This document shows positions 52,714 through 62,532 of a DNA stretch of 64,000 nucleotides, piece by piece; positions within the stretch are counted from its first letter, which is position 1; each line of letters opens with the position of its first letter. The notes beneath the pieces were generated by a model that searched no databases, was not told where the DNA came from, and saw only the letters and a list, made by a program, of their open reading frames with translations. Position numbers and translations under genes: made by a program. The stretch lies in NCBI GenBank assembly GCA_963759175.1, contig CAVWXP010000019.1, positions 1 to 64,000 on the forward strand, given 5' to 3'. The DNA is from SZUA-442 sp963759175 (GTDB lineage: Bacteria > Actinomycetota > Acidimicrobiia > Spongiisociales > UBA5794).

Positions 52714-55470
52714 ATGACGACAACGTTCGTACCCGGCACCGTGGACGACATGCCCCCCGGCTATCCGGCGGAATGGGAGCAGAGCTCGGTCCTCAAGGAC
52801 GGAGGCATCGTCCGGGTGCGGCCCATTGCACCCCAGGACGCAGAGGGCTTGCAGGAGCTCGTGCGGTCGATGTCGACCGAGAGCAGCTACTTCCGCTTCT
52901 TCCGGGTCAAGCGCGAGTTGACCGAGGAGGAACTCGCCGACTTCACGAAGCTCGACTACCGGACGCAGATGGCGCTCATCGCCGTTCTCGATGGCCGGAT
53001 CGTTGGGGTGGGGCGGTACAACACGTCCGAGGAGGATCCGTCGTTGGCGGAGGTCGCGTTCACCGTGGCGGACGGTATGCAGGGCATGGGGATCGGAACG
53101 CTCCTCCTGTACCGGTTGACGGCATTCGCCCGCAGCCGCGGCATCAGCGGGTTCCGTGCATTCCTCCTCGCCGACAACCACGCCATGATGCGTGTGTTCC
53201 GCAATGCGGGATTCACCCTCTCTCGGGAGATCGACGAGGGCGTCTACACCGTCAGCTTCCCGACCGAGGAGTCCGATGCGGTGCTCGAGGCGGAGGGTGA
53301 GGCCGAGCGGCGAGCCACGGCAGCGAGCCTGATGCCGATCTTCTATCCGCAATCGGTCGCCGTCATCGGCGCAAGCCGCAACAAGGCATCGATCGGCGGA
53401 CGCCTCTTCAACAACATCATCAACGCCGACTACCGCGGACCCGTCTATCCGGTGAACCCGAAGTCACCGTTCATCAGATCCATCCCCACGTACCCGTCGG
53501 TGAAGGACATCCCGGTCCCGATCGACCTCGCGTTCGTGGTCGTTCCCGGTCCCCATGTCATCGAGGTGGTCAAGGAATGCGCCGAGAAGGGGGTCAAGGG
53601 GCTGTGTGTCATCTCCGCTGGCTTCTCCGAGACGGGGGAGGCCGGTACTGCGGCGGAGGCCGAGCTCCTCGATGTCGTTCGTGACGCCGGCATGCGCATG
53701 ATCGGCCCGAACTGCATGGGCCTCCTCAACACGGATCCTGCGGTGAGCCTCGATGGCCAGTTCGGGCCGCTCCCGGCAGCGCCCGGCAATGTAGCGATGT
53801 CCTCACAGTCTGGTGCGCTCGGCCTCGCCATCCTCGACTACGCCAGAAACCTCGGCATCGGGATCTCGACGTTCGTCTCCGTCGGGAACAAGGCCGATGT
53901 CTCAGGCAACGACCTACTGCTGTTCTGGGAGGATGATCCGAACACCGACGTCATCCTGCTGTACCTCGAGTCATTCGGCAATCCCAGGCGTTTCGGTCGC
54001 ATCGCCCGTCGTATCGGGAGGCGCAAGCCCATCGTGGCGGTCAAAGCAGGTCGCACGGCGGCAGGGGCCCGTGCTGCCTCCAGCCACACCGGATCGCTCG
54101 CCAGCCTCGATGTCGCCGTCGATGCCCTGTTCAAACAGGCGGGCGTCGTCAGGGTGGAGACCCTCGAGGAGTTGTTCGACGTCACTTCGTTGCTGGCGAA
54201 CCAGCCGATTCCCACGGGGCGTAGGGTCGCGCTCGTCACGAACGCCGGCGGACCGGCCATCCTGGCGGTCGACGCCCTCGAGTCACGCGGTCTCGAGGTC
54301 GCGCCGCTGTCGGACGAGCTCCAGGCGACGATGCGCGAATATCTACCGGCGGATGCCTCGGTGACGAACCCGGTCGACATGATCGCAGCGGCAGGACCCG
54401 ACGAGTACAAACGCACCATCCAGTTGCTGATGGCCTCGGACGAGATCGATGCCGTGATCACGCTGTACATCCCCGCGTCGAACGTCGGCGTGGTCGAGAC
54501 CGCCACGGCGATCAAGGAGGCGGTGGAGAACTCGCCGCACGACAAGACCTTCCTCAGCGTATACATGGATTCTGCTGGCGCTCCCACCGAGCTCGCCAGC
54601 AAGACGGCGAAGTTCCCGGTGTTCCCCTTCCCCGAGCGGGCTGCCAAGGCCCTGCGCCAGGCCGTGGGGTACGCCGAGTGGCTCGAAGAACCGACCGGTA
54701 GCCACGTGACGTTCGACGATGTCGACCGTGCAGGAGCCCGTACGGTGATCGACGAGGCCATCGAAGGCATAGACGCCGAGGGAGAGTGGCTCGACCCCGA
54801 CAGCGTCGACACGGTGCTCGATGCCTACGGACTCCGCATCCCGCGATCGGCAGTCGTGGCCTCGGCCGCCGAGGCCGTGGCTTTCGCCGAGGATCTCGGT
54901 GAACCGATCGTCCTGAAGGTCATTTCACCGTCGGCGGTCCACAAGTCGGATGTCGGCGGTGTCGCCCTCGACGTCTCCGGCGCTGACGCCGTCGAGGCAG
55001 CCTACGAACAGGTCATGAACGCCGTTCCCGATCCCGAGGGCGTGTTGGTGCAGGAGTTCGTACCCGGAGGACACGAGGTGCTGGTCGGTATGGTCGAGGA
55101 TCCGAACTTCGGACCCCTGATCGTCTTCGGCCTCGGTGGTGTGTTCGTGGAGCTGATCGGCGATGTCGCGTTCCGCATCCATCCGCTCACGGACGTCGAT
55201 GCCAGGCACATGATCTCCCAGGTCAAGTCGGCACGGCTGCTCGAGGGCTATCGGGGCGGCGATCCAGGGGACATCGACGCGGTCGTCGACACCCTCCTCC
55301 GCGTATCTGCGCTGATCGAGGACGTCCCGGAGATCTTCGAGATGGACCTCAATCCGGTCAAAGTCGGCAAGCCGGGTGAAGGCGTGCGTATCGTGGACGC
55401 ACGTATCAAGGTGCGGCCGGTGCAGGGGAGTTGGATTCCCTCCCGGGCAGACATGCCGTCCGCCCTGTGA
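52714..55470 (+). CDS. GNAT acetyltransferase fused to ADP-forming acyl-CoA synthetase-like domains
   Basis: 918 aa. An N-terminal GNAT domain (about residues 32-185; VADGMQGMGIGTLLLYRL is the acetyl-CoA loop) precedes a CoA-binding domain (about 205-300; AVIGASRNKASIGG). A succinyl-CoA-ligase-like region follows (about 330-680) with SSHTGSLAS carrying the usual phosphohistidine. A C-terminal ATP-grasp domain has VHKSDVGGVALDV and FEMDLNPVKV. Enteric PatZ has the GNAT at the C-terminus; here the order is reversed, as in many actinobacterial Pat-like proteins. It probably acetylates lysines of metabolic enzymes such as acyl-CoA synthetases. AAGGA precedes the ATG. Confidence 0.92.
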   Translation: MTTTFVPGTVDDMPPGYPAEWEQSSVLKDGGIVRVRPIAPQDAEGLQELVRSMSTESSYFRFFRVKRELTEEELADFTKLDYRTQMALIAVLDGRIVGVGRYNTSEEDPSLAEVAFTVADGMQGMGIGTLLLYRLTAFARSRGISGFRAFLLADNHAMMRVFRNAGFTLSREIDEGVYTVSFPTEESDAVLEAEGEAERRATAASLMPIFYPQSVAVIGASRNKASIGGRLFNNIINADYRGPVYPVNPKSPFIRSIPTYPSVKDIPVPIDLAFVVVPGPHVIEVVKECAEKGVKGLCVISAGFSETGEAGTAAEAELLDVVRDAGMRMIGPNCMGLLNTDPAVSLDGQFGPLPAAPGNVAMSSQSGALGLAILDYARNLGIGISTFVSVGNKADVSGNDLLLFWEDDPNTDVILLYLESFGNPRRFGRIARRIGRRKPIVAVKAGRTAAGARAASSHTGSLASLDVAVDALFKQAGVVRVETLEELFDVTSLLANQPIPTGRRVALVTNAGGPAILAVDALESRGLEVAPLSDELQATMREYLPADASVTNPVDMIAAAGPDEYKRTIQLLMASDEIDAVITLYIPASNVGVVETATAIKEAVENSPHDKTFLSVYMDSAGAPTELASKTAKFPVFPFPERAAKALRQAVGYAEWLEEPTGSHVTFDDVDRAGARTVIDEAIEGIDAEGEWLDPDSVDTVLDAYGLRIPRSAVVASAAEAVAFAEDLGEPIVLKVISPSAVHKSDVGGVALDVSGADAVEAAYEQVMNAVPDPEGVLVQEFVPGGHEVLVGMVEDPNFGPLIVFGLGGVFVELIGDVAFRIHPLTDVDARHMISQVKSARLLEGYRGGDPGDIDAVVDTLLRVSALIEDVPEIFEMDLNPVKVGKPGEGVRIVDARIKVRPVQGSWIPSRADMPSAL

Positions 55471-55480
55471 GGAGGAGCTG

Positions 55481-56095
55481 ATGCACGTTCGGGATCTCAT
55501 GACCACCGATGTGGTTGCCGTCGGGCCGACCACCTCGACGCGCGACGCCGCTCGGATGATGTTCCGATACCGCGTCTCGGGTCTTCCCGTGGTGGATCCC
55601 GACGATCACGTGCTCGGCATCATCACCGAGGGCGACTTCCTCGAGATGGAACTCAAGCGCGTCGATCACGGTGAGGTGCACCCGTTGGTGCAGGATGTCA
55701 TGTCCCATTCGGTGCTGTCGGTGTCCCCCGATCTCGAGATCATGGACGCCGCACGATTCATGCATGAGCACAGCGTCAAGCGGGTGCTGGTGGTGGAGGA
55801 AGCCAAAATGGTCGGCATCATCTCGCGGTTCGACATCGTGGCGGCCTTCACGCGGCCCGATGACCTCATCGAGGACGAGATCCGCGAGGACCTCATCCGC
55901 AGGGTGCTCTTCGTCGACCCCGAGACCGTCGACGTGCACGTGACGAACGGTGTCGTGACCTTCGTGGGAACGATCGGGACCCGGACGGAGGCTCGGCTCG
56001 TCGAGGAGCTCGCAAGGCGCCTCGATGGCGTCGTCGGCGTGGAGAACGAGTTGGGCTGGAGGATCGACGACACGGAGTCCGATGCCGAGGCGTGA
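55481..56095 (+). CDS. CBS-pair protein with BON domain
   Basis: 204 aa; ATG 10 bases after the acetyltransferase gene, with GGAGGAG. Two CBS domains (MHVRDLMTTDVVAVGPTTST; VQDVMSHSVLSVSPDLEIMD) form a nucleotide-sensing Bateman module, followed by a BON domain (about residues 137-195; VDVHVTNGVVTFVGTIGTRT, then GVVGVENELGW). Adenylate- or CoA-level sensing coupled to the adjacent acetyltransferase is possible but inferred. It overlaps the hydrolase gene by 14 bases. Confidence 0.9.
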   Translation: MHVRDLMTTDVVAVGPTTSTRDAARMMFRYRVSGLPVVDPDDHVLGIITEGDFLEMELKRVDHGEVHPLVQDVMSHSVLSVSPDLEIMDAARFMHEHSVKRVLVVEEAKMVGIISRFDIVAAFTRPDDLIEDEIREDLIRRVLFVDPETVDVHVTNGVVTFVGTIGTRTEARLVEELARRLDGVVGVENELGWRIDDTESDAEA

Positions 56096-56900
56096 CGGTC
56101 ACGATGGGTTCCCCATCGCCGTCGAGGGCACCGCACGTTCGGTCCCCGACGTCCTCTACGTCCATGCGAATGGCTTCTGCAAGGAACTCTGGCGGCCGAT
56201 CGCCGGTGCCGTCGCCGCTCGCCATCCGAACACCACATGGCTCTCGATGGACCTGCGAGGCCACGGGGCCTCGGGGCGCGGCGCACCTCCGTACCTGTGG
56301 CACCCCTTGGCGCTCGACATCCTCGCGGTCGTGGGATCCACATCCTCGCGATCGGTGGGGGTTGGCCACTCGATGGGCGCGGCCTCCCTGGCGAGGGCCG
56401 AGATCCTCGCTCCCGGTACCTTTCGGACCCTCGTCCTCGTGGAGCCGATCCTGTTTCCGCCTCCCCATGGCAGGGCGAACATCCCGATTGCCGACATCGC
56501 CCAGCACCGGAGGCGTGTGTTCCCAGACCGCGACGCTGCCCGCCTTCGGTTCGCAGCGCCCGGCCCCTTCGCGACGTGGGATCCAGAGATGCTGGACCTC
56601 TATGTCGATCATGGATGGGGCCCCGGCGAGGAGGGTTGGACGATCCGGTGCGAGCCGAGGGTCGAGGCGGACTACTACCGGGAGGGGAACAACGTCGACA
56701 CGTGGGATCGTCTGACGGAGATCGACCCCCACGTCGTCCTCGTGGCCGGGGAGACGTCCGACACACACCACGGGTCCTACCTGGGGGACCTCGTGGACCG
56801 GTTCCCGCGAGCGGACCTCGTCGTCGTCGAGGGCGCTGGGCACCTCGTACCGATGGAGAAGCCGCTGGAGGTGGCCGACATGGTCGCCGACGTGCTCTGA
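56082..56900 (+). CDS. Alpha/beta hydrolase
   Basis: 272 aa from the ATG at 56082 within the CBS-BON gene. Alpha/beta fold motifs: HANGF oxyanion region (about residue 28), MDLRGHGASG, nucleophile elbow VGHSMGAAS (Ser near 91) and VEGAGHLVPMEKP with the catalytic His. The substrate is unknown; hydrolases of this type beside menaquinone genes can be MenH-like, but the sequence does not show the MenH-specific pattern clearly enough to claim it. Confidence 0.87.
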   Translation: MPRRDGHDGFPIAVEGTARSVPDVLYVHANGFCKELWRPIAGAVAARHPNTTWLSMDLRGHGASGRGAPPYLWHPLALDILAVVGSTSSRSVGVGHSMGAASLARAEILAPGTFRTLVLVEPILFPPPHGRANIPIADIAQHRRRVFPDRDAARLRFAAPGPFATWDPEMLDLYVDHGWGPGEEGWTIRCEPRVEADYYREGNNVDTWDRLTEIDPHVVLVAGETSDTHHGSYLGDLVDRFPRADLVVVEGAGHLVPMEKPLEVADMVADVL

Positions 56901-56967
56901 TCGGGGCTCGGCACCACGGAATAGTCGCGGACGTCAGGTCGTTGACCCATGCAACGCAGGGGCGAGG

Positions 56968-57603
56968 ATGACGCACCGGATTCCCGACATGATCGAGCAA
57001 CAGCGGCGTGGCCCGTCGGGCATCGTCGCGTCGCTGGTACCGAGCATCGCGTTCCTCGCCGCAAACAACTGGTTCGGCCTGGTCGCCGGCATGGTGGCCG
57101 CCACGGTCCTGTCAGCAGGCCTCATCGTGATCCGGCGCGGCCGCGGGCAGGCGATCGGATGGCTGCTCCCCATATCGCTCGGCTACGTCGTCGTGCGTGG
57201 CATCGCAGGGATCCTGACCGGATCCGAGAACGTCTTCTTCGGTTTCGGGGTCGCCACGAGTGCCCTCATCGCCATCGCCGTGGGCATCACGGCTTTCACG
57301 AAGCACCCGATAGCGGGCTACCTCATCCCGCTGGTCGTGCGGTATCGGCACCTGTCGATGGATCATCCCGTGTACCGACGGGTCGCTGCCCAGATCACGC
57401 TCGTGTGGGCGGTCGCCGAGATGGCGCTCACCGCTTGGGAGGCCTGGCACCTGAGCAATGTCTCGGGTTCCGAGTTCCTCGTGGATAGGACGTTGATCGG
57501 TTGGCCCGTCATGGCCGTGGTGATCTTCATGCTGATCTTCTACGTCCGGTTCCGGCTCGACCCCCACGAGCACCACCTCGAGGCCCACGCTCGCATGGCG
57601 TGA
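56968..57603 (+). CDS. DUF3159 family membrane protein
   Basis: 211 aa with about six hydrophobic helices. Typical family segments are VASLVPSIAFLAANNWFGL, ISLGYVVVRGIAGILTGSE and WPVMAVVIFMLIFYVRFRL. The ATG follows GGGGCGAGG. DUF3159 is essentially actinobacterial and of unknown function. The interval 57604-57706 contains only the presumed menF promoter. Confidence 0.85.
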   Translation: MTHRIPDMIEQQRRGPSGIVASLVPSIAFLAANNWFGLVAGMVAATVLSAGLIVIRRGRGQAIGWLLPISLGYVVVRGIAGILTGSENVFFGFGVATSALIAIAVGITAFTKHPIAGYLIPLVVRYRHLSMDHPVYRRVAAQITLVWAVAEMALTAWEAWHLSNVSGSEFLVDRTLIGWPVMAVVIFMLIFYVRFRLDPHEHHLEAHARMA

Positions 57604-57706
57604 CGATCGGCCGCTGGTATCGATCGGTACCGGAGTCCCATTGGCGACGCACGGTGGTCCGGGGACGGCGATTCTGATCGGCGATGTCCGCAGGTACGCT
57701 TCCTGC

Positions 57707-59053
57707 GTGCACATCGTGACCCGCGACCATCTCGACGCCCTTGCATCGCAGCTGTCACAAGGCGTCGGACTCCGCATCGCCCGGATCGAGGTCGAGCTCG
57801 ATCCGTTCGACTTCGCTCGCACGGGTGCAGCCCTCGTCGATCGGGCCGTCGCCCTGGCCACGCCGGGCGGCGACCGGCGTGTTGGTCTCGGAACGGCGTG
57901 GCATGCCGCCACCTCGGGCCCGCAGCGGTTCGTGGAACTGGCCGCAGCGATCGGTGGCCTCGGAGCGGGGATGGACATCGTCGGGGATGTGGATGCCGCG
58001 GACCTCACCGTGTTCATGGGGTACTCGTTCCTCGACGAGATCGTCGCCGACGGCCTGTGGAAGGACTACGCCGCCGCTGAGGCGTTCCTGCCGAGGATCG
58101 GCATCGAGCGGGTCGACGGCGCCACCCGGCTCACGGTTGCGATACCAGCGGGTGATGATCCGGCACCGACGCTCGATCTGCTCGCATCGATGAAGCACCC
58201 GGAGTGGGTCCGGGTGGTCGACTCGGGCGACCACCACATCGAATCCCATCCCACCGTCGCCGATTGGGCGGGCATCGTCGACGCAGCGGTGAAGTCCATC
58301 GCTGCCGAGGACCTCGACAAGGTCGTGCTCGCACGATCGGTGCGCGTGGAGAGTTCGGCGTCGGTGGCGATCCTGCGGGTGTTCCGGCAGCTCGCGATGT
58401 CCTATCCCGAGTGCTTCGATTTCGCATGGAAGTCCCACCACAGCGTGTTCATGGGTGCCAGCCCGGAGCTGTTGGCGACGGTGCGGGGCGGTCGGTTCCG
58501 GTCCAACCCCCTGGCGGGATCGGCGGCGCGCGGCGAGGGCGAGGACGACGATGGCGCCATCGGCGCCGCCCTGCTCGCGTCCGCGAAGGACCAGGAGGAG
58601 CACCGTCTCGTCGTCGACGACATGCGGAGCCGGCTCGAAGGTCTGGTCTCGGGTCTCGTCGTGCCGGATGGACCGGTCCTCAAGAAGATGGCGACCGTCC
58701 AGCACCTGTCGACGGTGATCGAGGGCGACGTCGCCCCCGGCACGGGTGTTCTCGACATCGTCGACGTCGTGCATCCGACGCCTGCCGTCGGTGGTGTGCC
58801 CCGACGGGAGGCAGTCGAGTACATCGCAGCCCACGAACCGCTCGACCGCGGTTGGTACACGGGAGGGATCGGGTGGTTGACGCCATCGGGTGACGGCGAG
58901 ATCGCCATCGGCCTGCGGTGTGGGCTCGTCAACGGCTCGACGACCACCCTCTTCGCCGGAGCCGGCATCGTCGCCGATTCCGATCCCGCTTCCGAGGTGC
59001 TCGAGACACGACTCAAGCTCCGCCCGCTACTCGACCTCGTAGCTTCGACGTAG
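57707..59053 (+). CDS. menF: Isochorismate synthase
   Basis: 448 aa from the GTG at 57707, preceded at 6 nt by TACGCT and no Shine-Dalgarno sequence (leaderless candidate). The chorismate-utilising domain occupies about residues 200-445: LDKVVLARSVRV, NPLAGSAARGEGEDD, AKDQEEHRLVVDDM, VHPTPAVGGVPRREA, YTGGIGWLTPSGDGEIAIGLR. It converts chorismate to isochorismate, the first step to menaquinone. It is assigned as menF rather than a siderophore entC from the adjoining menD/A/B/E. The 3' end overlaps convergent menD by 27 bases. Confidence 0.93.
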   Translation: MHIVTRDHLDALASQLSQGVGLRIARIEVELDPFDFARTGAALVDRAVALATPGGDRRVGLGTAWHAATSGPQRFVELAAAIGGLGAGMDIVGDVDAADLTVFMGYSFLDEIVADGLWKDYAAAEAFLPRIGIERVDGATRLTVAIPAGDDPAPTLDLLASMKHPEWVRVVDSGDHHIESHPTVADWAGIVDAAVKSIAAEDLDKVVLARSVRVESSASVAILRVFRQLAMSYPECFDFAWKSHHSVFMGASPELLATVRGGRFRSNPLAGSAARGEGEDDDGAIGAALLASAKDQEEHRLVVDDMRSRLEGLVSGLVVPDGPVLKKMATVQHLSTVIEGDVAPGTGVLDIVDVVHPTPAVGGVPRREAVEYIAAHEPLDRGWYTGGIGWLTPSGDGEIAIGLRCGLVNGSTTTLFAGAGIVADSDPASEVLETRLKLRPLLDLVAST

Positions 59054-60706
59054 GGCATCAGCCACCGATCGGCGCACGTGCGTCTGATCGGCCACGAGTC
59101 GACCCCGGTCGGTGAAGACCTCGATGAGTTCAGGTCCGGTGATGGGGGCGCCCACCGCGTCACGAAGTGCCTGGCGGTCATCGACGCGCCACGCCTGGAG
59201 CCCGAAGCTGCGGGAAATGGCGCTGAGCGACAGCCCGTGGGGGGTACCCCAATGGCGCTCGAAATCGGACCGTTCGATCACCGACGAGGATGCCTGTGGG
59301 AGGAGCTCGAAGATCCCACCGCCGTCGTTGTTCACGACCACGATGCGAAGTGGTACCTCGAGGGCCGCTGCCTCGGCCAGCGCTGTCGCGTCGTGGAGTG
59401 CGGCCACGTCCCCGATGAGCAGGACGACGGGTGTTGCTGGGAGCGCAGCGCCGATCGCCGACGAGATCGTTCCATCGATCCCGTTGACCCCGCGATTGGC
59501 CAGCACGATCCGGTCGTCCCTGCGCCTGGCGAAGGCGTCGACATCCCTGATCGGACGTGAGGACGCGAGCCACAGGATCGCGCCATGGGGGGCGTGGTCA
59601 GCGGTGGAGCGAGCGACCTCCGGCTCGTTGGGGAAGGCGAGATCGTCGAGAGCCGCCGCCCTCGCTGCGGAGGCGATGCGGTCGACGGAGCGCCACTCGT
59701 CTGCGTATCCGGTTCGTGCCTCCGGAACGGGTTCGCTCACCAGGACGTCGGTCGGGTCGTGGACGATCGTTGTCGATGCCGACCCGAGAGGATCGGCGAG
59801 GCGTGACGATTCGATGTGGATCTGGGGGATGGCGCTCGTTTCCATCCACCTCCACAGAGGCTTGGAGGTCGGGAGGGGGCCGAGGCGGACGAAGACGTCC
59901 GGCGCCAACGACTCGGTGACCAGGCGACGTCCATCCTCGTCGTGTGCCGCCACCAGAAGGTCGCTCGTGTCGATGACGTTGGGTCCGGTGACGCTTGCCT
60001 GGGGGTCCGCGAGGATGGGTGCGTCGAGGCGGCGGGCGAGCTCGGCGGTTGCCGCGGCGAACCCCGGCCGCATGCGCCCGCTCGCCACGATCGCCACCCG
60101 TTTGCCCGCCAGGGAGCCGATGATGCCGGTTGGCTCCCACAGGAGGCGCTCATCGCCGATCGTGGAAGCCGGGGGCGGCGGGACATGCTCGGTGGGTACG
60201 AGCGGCTCATCGAACGACACGTTCAGGTGCGCTGCGCCCGGCGGATCCTCGAGGGCTGCCCGTGCGGCGTCCGCGCCCGAGGCGCGTGGGTCATGGGAGA
60301 CGTCGAGGAAGTACTTCGCATGCGAGCCGTACAGCATCACCTGATCCATGGTCTGGGGTGCTCCGGTCCCTCGCAGGCCGCGAGGCCGATCGGCGGTCAT
60401 CACGACGAGCGGAGTCCCGGACTGGTTCGCCTCGACCACGGCCGGGAGGTAGTGGGCGGCGGCAGACCCCGATGTGCAGATCACGGCCGCCGGTCGCCCC
60501 GTCGCCTTTGCGAGGCCCAGGGCGATGAATCCGGCCGATCGTTCGTCACGGATGCTCACGTCTCGGATCCGCGGTTCGGCGAGGGCGGCGAGCGTGAGCG
60601 GAGTGTTGCGCGAACCCGGCGACACGAGCACGACCTCGACACCGGCGTCGGCGAGCCCGGCAATCAGTTCGCTTGAGAATCGAGCATTGTCGTCACCGGT
60701 GGCCAC
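59027..60706 (-). CDS. menD: 2-succinyl-5-enolpyruvyl-6-hydroxy-3-cyclohexene-1-carboxylate synthase
   Basis: 559 aa from the GTG at 60706 (VATGDDNARFSSELIAGLAD), with TAGCCT 8 nt upstream. ThDP-enzyme features are VLVSPGSRNTPLTLAALAEP (about residue 27), IRDERSAGFIALGLAKATGR with the catalytic Glu, ICTSGSAAAHYLPAVVEA, and the C-terminal GDVAALHDATAL with VVNNDGGGIFELLPQ (ThDP/Mg site). It joins isochorismate and 2-oxoglutarate. It is divergent in function order from menF but tail-to-tail in orientation. Confidence 0.95.
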   Translation of the reverse strand: MATGDDNARFSSELIAGLADAGVEVVLVSPGSRNTPLTLAALAEPRIRDVSIRDERSAGFIALGLAKATGRPAAVICTSGSAAAHYLPAVVEANQSGTPLVVMTADRPRGLRGTGAPQTMDQVMLYGSHAKYFLDVSHDPRASGADAARAALEDPPGAAHLNVSFDEPLVPTEHVPPPPASTIGDERLLWEPTGIIGSLAGKRVAIVASGRMRPGFAAATAELARRLDAPILADPQASVTGPNVIDTSDLLVAAHDEDGRRLVTESLAPDVFVRLGPLPTSKPLWRWMETSAIPQIHIESSRLADPLGSASTTIVHDPTDVLVSEPVPEARTGYADEWRSVDRIASAARAAALDDLAFPNEPEVARSTADHAPHGAILWLASSRPIRDVDAFARRRDDRIVLANRGVNGIDGTISSAIGAALPATPVVLLIGDVAALHDATALAEAAALEVPLRIVVVNNDGGGIFELLPQASSSVIERSDFERHWGTPHGLSLSAISRSFGLQAWRVDDRQALRDAVGAPITGPELIEVFTDRGRLVADQTHVRRSVADALRRSYEVE

Positions 60707-60725
60707 GGGATTCGAGGCTACCCGG

Positions 60726-61610
60726 TCAGAACGCGATGCCGAGGGCAAGCAGCAACCCGGTGAACAGTTGCACCTGGGCGGTGCCCTTGAGAACGCCGAT
60801 GAGGGGCGGTCCACCCGTCTCGGATCGGATCGTGCGGATCAGCGGGATGGTCAGCGGTGCGACGAGCAGCGCGATGATGCACATGAACGGAAGCCAGCCG
60901 ACGAGCGACCCGAAGGCAATCACGACGAAGGCGGCCGCGACCGTGGCGACATAAAGCGTACGGGCCCGTTCGCGTCCGATCATGACGGCGAGCGTTCGCT
61001 TCCCTGCGTCCCTGTCGGTGTCGATGTCGCGGATGTTGTTCGCCTCGAGGATGGCAGCGGCGAGCAGACCCATCACGACACCGCCGGTCCACACTGCCGA
61101 CGGTACCGAAGGGCTGAAGACGTAGCGGGTGCCGGCCGTGGCAACCAATCCGAAGAACACGAAGACGAAGGCCTCGCCGAGCCCGTAGTACCCGTACGGA
61201 ACGGGACCGTTCGTGTAGCCGAGGGCGGCGAAGATCGAGATCACGCCAATGATGAATATCGGCCACCCGGCGTACCAGATCAGGTACAGCCCGCCGATCG
61301 CGGCGAGCCCGAAGGCGATGGCGATCCCCCGCCTCATGTCCGATGCCGTGATCATGCCGGCGGAGACGGCTCGGACGGGGCCGATGCGGGCCTCGGTGTC
61401 CGCACCCTTCTCGGCGTCGGCGAGGTCGTTGGCGTAGTTGACGCCCACCTGGATCGCCAGGGCGCAGAACAGGACCACGACGAACGGGATCATCACGAAG
61501 TCGCCATCACGCCACGCGCTCGCAGATCCGATGAGAACGGGTCCGATGGCAGCCGACAGCGTTGCAGGACGCGCCGCCATGATCCACGGGTTGGGAGGCA
61601 CGTCGCTCAC
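60726..61610 (-). CDS. menA: 1,4-dihydroxy-2-naphthoate polyprenyltransferase
   Basis: 294 aa from the GTG at 61610 (VSDVPPNPWIMAARPATLSA), 4 bases after menB. UbiA-type prenyltransferase with about eight membrane helices. The first Asp-rich motif is NYANDLADAEKGAD (about residue 55) and the second is NNIRDIDTDRDAGKRTLAV (about 180). It attaches the polyprenyl chain to DHNA at the membrane to make demethylmenaquinone. Confidence 0.94.
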   Translation of the reverse strand: MSDVPPNPWIMAARPATLSAAIGPVLIGSASAWRDGDFVMIPFVVVLFCALAIQVGVNYANDLADAEKGADTEARIGPVRAVSAGMITASDMRRGIAIAFGLAAIGGLYLIWYAGWPIFIIGVISIFAALGYTNGPVPYGYYGLGEAFVFVFFGLVATAGTRYVFSPSVPSAVWTGGVVMGLLAAAILEANNIRDIDTDRDAGKRTLAVMIGRERARTLYVATVAAAFVVIAFGSLVGWLPFMCIIALLVAPLTIPLIRTIRSETGGPPLIGVLKGTAQVQLFTGLLLALGIAF

Positions 61611-61614
61611 GTGG

Positions 61615-62505
61615 TCAGAACTGCCAAGGGAATCGGGAGTAATCCTGGTCCCGTTTCTCCAGGAAGGCGTCCCTGCCCTCCTGGGCCTCGTCGGTGCCGT
61701 AGGCGAGGCGCGTCGCCTCACCGGCGAACAGCTGTTGGCCCACCATCCCGTCATCCGGGAGGTTGAATGCGTACTTGAGCATCTTCTGGGCGGTGGGCGA
61801 CTTCGCCGTGATCTCCCTTGCCCACTCGAGCGCGGTCGCCTCGAGATCGGCGTGGGGTACGACCGCGTTCACCATGCCCATGTCGAATGCGTCCTGGGCC
61901 GAGTAGTCCCGACCGAGGAAGAACACCTCGCGTGCGCGCTTCTGGCCCACCTGCCTGGCCAGCAGGGCCGATCCGTACCCGCCGTCGAAGCTCGCCACGT
62001 CGGCATCGGTCTGCTTGAAGACGGCGTGCTCGCGCGATGCGAGCGTCAGATCGCACACGACGTGCAGGCTGTGCCCGCCCCCGACGGCCCACCCAGGGAC
62101 GACGGCGATCACCACCTTGGGCATGAACCTGATGAGGCGCTGCACCTCGAGGATGTGCAGGCGGCCGAGCCTGGCGGGGTCGATGCCGTCGTGACCCTCG
62201 TACTTGTACCCGTCCCTGCCACGGATGCGCTGGTCGCCACCCGAGCAGAACGCCCATCCGCCGTCCTTTGGCGAGGGTCCGTTGCCCGTGAGGAGGACGC
62301 ACCCGACATCGGAGGTCATGCGGGCGTGGTCGAGCGCCGTGTACAGCTCGTCGACCGTCCGTGGCCGGAACGCGTTGCGGACCTCGGGTCGGTCGAAAGC
62401 GATGCGCACAACGCCGGCATCGACTGCACGGTGGTAGGTGATGTCGGTGAACGAGAACCCCGCCACCTCGTCCCAACTCGATTCGTCGAAGATGTCAGAT
62501 GTCAC
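61615..62505 (-). CDS. menB: 1,4-dihydroxy-2-naphthoyl-CoA synthase
   Basis: 296 aa from the GTG at 62505, chosen for GGAGGG 3-4 nt upstream. Crotonase fold: RPEVRNAFRPRTVDELYTAL, FCSGGDQRIRGRDGYKYEG, VVPGWAVGGGHSLHVVCDLT, DADVASFDGGYGSALLARQVG, and the MenB-specific C-terminus YGTDEAQEGRDAFLEKRDQD. It closes the second aromatic ring from OSB-CoA. It is cotranscribed with menA. Confidence 0.97.
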   Translation of the reverse strand: MTSDIFDESSWDEVAGFSFTDITYHRAVDAGVVRIAFDRPEVRNAFRPRTVDELYTALDHARMTSDVGCVLLTGNGPSPKDGGWAFCSGGDQRIRGRDGYKYEGHDGIDPARLGRLHILEVQRLIRFMPKVVIAVVPGWAVGGGHSLHVVCDLTLASREHAVFKQTDADVASFDGGYGSALLARQVGQKRAREVFFLGRDYSAQDAFDMGMVNAVVPHADLEATALEWAREITAKSPTAQKMLKYAFNLPDDGMVGQQLFAGEATRLAYGTDEAQEGRDAFLEKRDQDYSRFPWQF

Positions 62506-62532
62506 AAGCCCTCCGATACGGCGAAGCCCCGA

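Noticed and set aside
56082..56900. Assigning the alpha/beta hydrolase as MenH
   Set aside because: The general fold motifs are present and men genes are near, but it is coupled to the CBS-BON gene and separated from menF by a DUF3159 gene; no MenH-specific motif is certain.
57707..59053. Siderophore-type isochorismate synthase (EntC/DhbC)
   Set aside because: No siderophore genes are nearby and menD, menA, menB and menE follow directly.
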